Source: Chlorobium sp. (GTDB lineage: Bacteria; Bacteroidota; Chlorobiia; Chlorobiales; Chlorobiaceae). From it: DNA of 5,567 nucleotides. Positions 5,188 to 5,567 of the stretch are shown piece after piece; position 1 is the stretch's first letter; the number at the start of each line of letters is the position of its first letter. The notes under the pieces are model-generated. The model was not told the origin of the DNA. It searched no databases and saw nothing but the letters and a program-made list of their open reading frames with translations. Made by a program: the position numbers and the translations under genes. Location of the stretch: contig JAPHUN010000143.1 in NCBI GenBank assembly GCA_026193435.1, forward strand, positions 1 through 5,567. The letters are read 5' to 3'.

Positions 5188-5217
5188 TAAAATACTGCGT
5201 CTGCATGCAGTGTTTTA
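5188..5217. terminator. 11-bp stem-loop with A/T flanks, likely bidirectional terminator
   Basis: AAAATACTGC (5189-5198) pairs with GCAGTGTTTT (5207-5216) with one T-G wobble, plus an outer T-A pair (5188, 5217), around an 8-base loop. The A4 and T4 ends give a short T-run on both strands, as in bidirectional terminators. It lies just upstream of the promoter of the second small membrane protein and would insulate it from transcription arriving from the left. The T-runs are short, so efficiency is uncertain. Confidence 0.5.
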
Positions 5218-5224
5218 CTGTGTT

Positions 5225-5253
5225 TTGAGTGTAAAAACATTATTTGGTACAGT
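5225..5253 (+). promoter_or_regulatory. Promoter of small membrane protein gene 2
   Basis: TTGAGT (5225-5230), a 17-base spacer, then TACAGT (5248-5253) preceded by TGG, which makes an extended -10. The TTGGTA part is shared with the promoter of copy 1 at nearly the same distance from its ATG. Transcription would start near 5260. Confidence 0.5.
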
Positions 5254-5294
5254 AATTGATTGAATAATGTCGGTAAACAGGCCGTAACATTATT
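5237..5294 (+). promoter_or_regulatory. Triple half-site / conserved inverted repeat before small membrane protein gene 2
   Basis: AATAATGT (5263-5270) and ACATTATT (5287-5294) form a perfect inverted repeat, extended inward by CGG/CCG (5271-5273, 5282-5284), with TA bulged next to the right arm. The right arm ends 9 bases before the ATG, exactly as in copy 1. A further ACATTATT lies at 5237-5244 within the promoter spacer, so three half-sites alternate at 24-26 base steps. That extra site lies upstream of the expected transcript and favours a DNA-binding protein. The arms that covary with copy 1 would also suit an RNA hairpin. Confidence 0.62.
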
Positions 5295-5303
5295 GCCGGA
5301 AAC

Positions 5304-5459
5304 ATGATACATATTGTCTCCTCTGTTCTTGTGTATTCCCTGCTTATGGGAGTACATCACAGCTTTTGCAAAGGACGTAAAAACAAACTGTACGCTGTAG
5401 CGCATTTGATGAGCACCGGTGTTGCGTTATTCCTGATTTATTCGGGGATGGTACGGTAG
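5304..5459 (+). CDS. Small two-helix membrane protein, copy 2 (51 residues), unrecognised family
   Basis: Paralogue of the protein at 4233, in the same orientation about 0.9 kb downstream. The ATG at 5304 leads to TAG at 5457-5459. Helix 1 is about residues 4-21 (IVSSVLVYSLLMGVHHSF), followed by a very basic loop CKGRKNK and helix 2 from about 29 to 49 (LYAVAHLMSTGVALFLIYSG). It carries two adjacent histidines (18-19) where copy 1 has H-Y, and another at 34. The invariant G-x-H-x-S-F and FLIYS blocks are kept. At 41% identity the copies are not a recent duplication, so both have probably been kept by selection. The start is fixed by the shared 9-base spacing to the conserved hairpin; GGAAA just before it is at most a weak ribosome binding site. 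Confidence 0.78.
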   Translation: MIHIVSSVLVYSLLMGVHHSFCKGRKNKLYAVAHLMSTGVALFLIYSGMVR

Positions 5460-5487
5460 CTCTTTTGCTGATCCGGACGTAAAACTT

Positions 5488-5510
5488 CGGAGGTCGCCTG
5501 ACCCCATCCG
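5488..5510 (+). terminator. Stem-loop behind small membrane protein gene 2
   Basis: CGGA GGTC (5488-5495), loop GCCT, GACC (5500-5503), a CCA bulge and TCCG (5507-5510) fold into a bulged 8-bp hairpin 28 bases past the stop. No T-run follows, so it is only a weak terminator candidate. Confidence 0.3.
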
Positions 5511-5514
5511 GGCT

Positions 5515-5564
5515 TCCGTGTTTGCGGGTGGTTGGGTGGCGGCAGAGGTGTAGAAAAACACGGA
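5515..5564. repeat. 9-bp inverted repeat enclosing a G-rich loop
   Basis: TCCGTGTTT (5515-5523) and AAACACGGA (5556-5564) are perfect inverted repeats separated by 32 bases. The interior (5526-5542) has five closely spaced runs of two or three G's and could form a two-layer quadruplex on the plus strand. It ends 3 bases from the window edge, so its context is unknown. Confidence 0.5.
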
Positions 5565-5567
5565 CAA

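Noticed and set aside
5141..5263. 40-codon plus-strand frame ending at the conserved inverted repeat
   Set aside because: No Shine-Dalgarno sequence, and it runs through the terminator-like stem and the promoter of copy 2.
5263..5294. Fur box
   Set aside because: Half-sites resemble ATAATG/CATTAT, but Fur hexamers are contiguous and these are separated by 16-18 bases.
1..5567. CRISPR array, tRNA, rRNA or insertion sequence
   Set aside because: No regularly spaced long repeats, no cloverleaf or rRNA motifs, and no transposase frame or terminal inverted repeats were seen.

Overview
The window most likely comes from a green sulfur bacterium (Chlorobiaceae, in the Chlorobium/Prosthecochloris/Pelodictyon group). 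The main pointer is a BCH2/PucC-type major facilitator protein, a family largely confined to phototrophs. It sits with GC-moderate genes, repeat-rich intergenic DNA and several genes that lack a Shine-Dalgarno sequence. The assignment rests on gene content and style, not on a marker gene.

Left part (1-2290). The minus strand carries the 5' end of thiC (thiamin pyrimidine synthesis). A well-preserved TPP riboswitch and a plausible sigma-70 promoter precede it. Diverging on the plus strand are a small three-helix stress-type membrane protein (GlsB/YeaQ/YmgE family) with a very strong ribosome binding site, and then the 449-residue PucC-like protein, probably concerned with bacteriochlorophyll handling.

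Middle (2291-3532). A 300-base intergenic region is packed with repeats: an imperfect GC-rich hairpin, a degenerate heptamer array, a perfect 9-bp stem-loop, and an octamer array made of two perfect 16-bp units ending four bases before the next start codon. It leads into a COG0731-type radical SAM enzyme, whose real start is inferred to lie inside the longest open frame.

Right part (3533-5567). This 2-kb stretch has no conventional gene but holds several very small ones, most too short for routine gene calling. They are: (i) a 33-residue single-pass membrane protein on the minus strand behind a near-consensus promoter; (ii) and (iii) two paralogous membrane proteins of 53 and 51 residues on the plus strand, at 4233 and 5304, 41% identical without gaps; (iv) between them on the minus strand, a lysine/tyrosine-rich lipoprotein gene with an excellent ribosome binding site and an intrinsic terminator, but broken by a TAA two codons after the lipobox cysteine.

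The two paralogues share more than their proteins. Each has an extended -10 element, then an 8-bp inverted repeat whose two arms changed together between the copies (AGTAATGT/ACATTACT versus AATAATGT/ACATTATT), then exactly 9 bases to the ATG. This conserved regulatory cassette plus a twin small membrane protein is the best candidate here for something undescribed. No function can be assigned from sequence alone.
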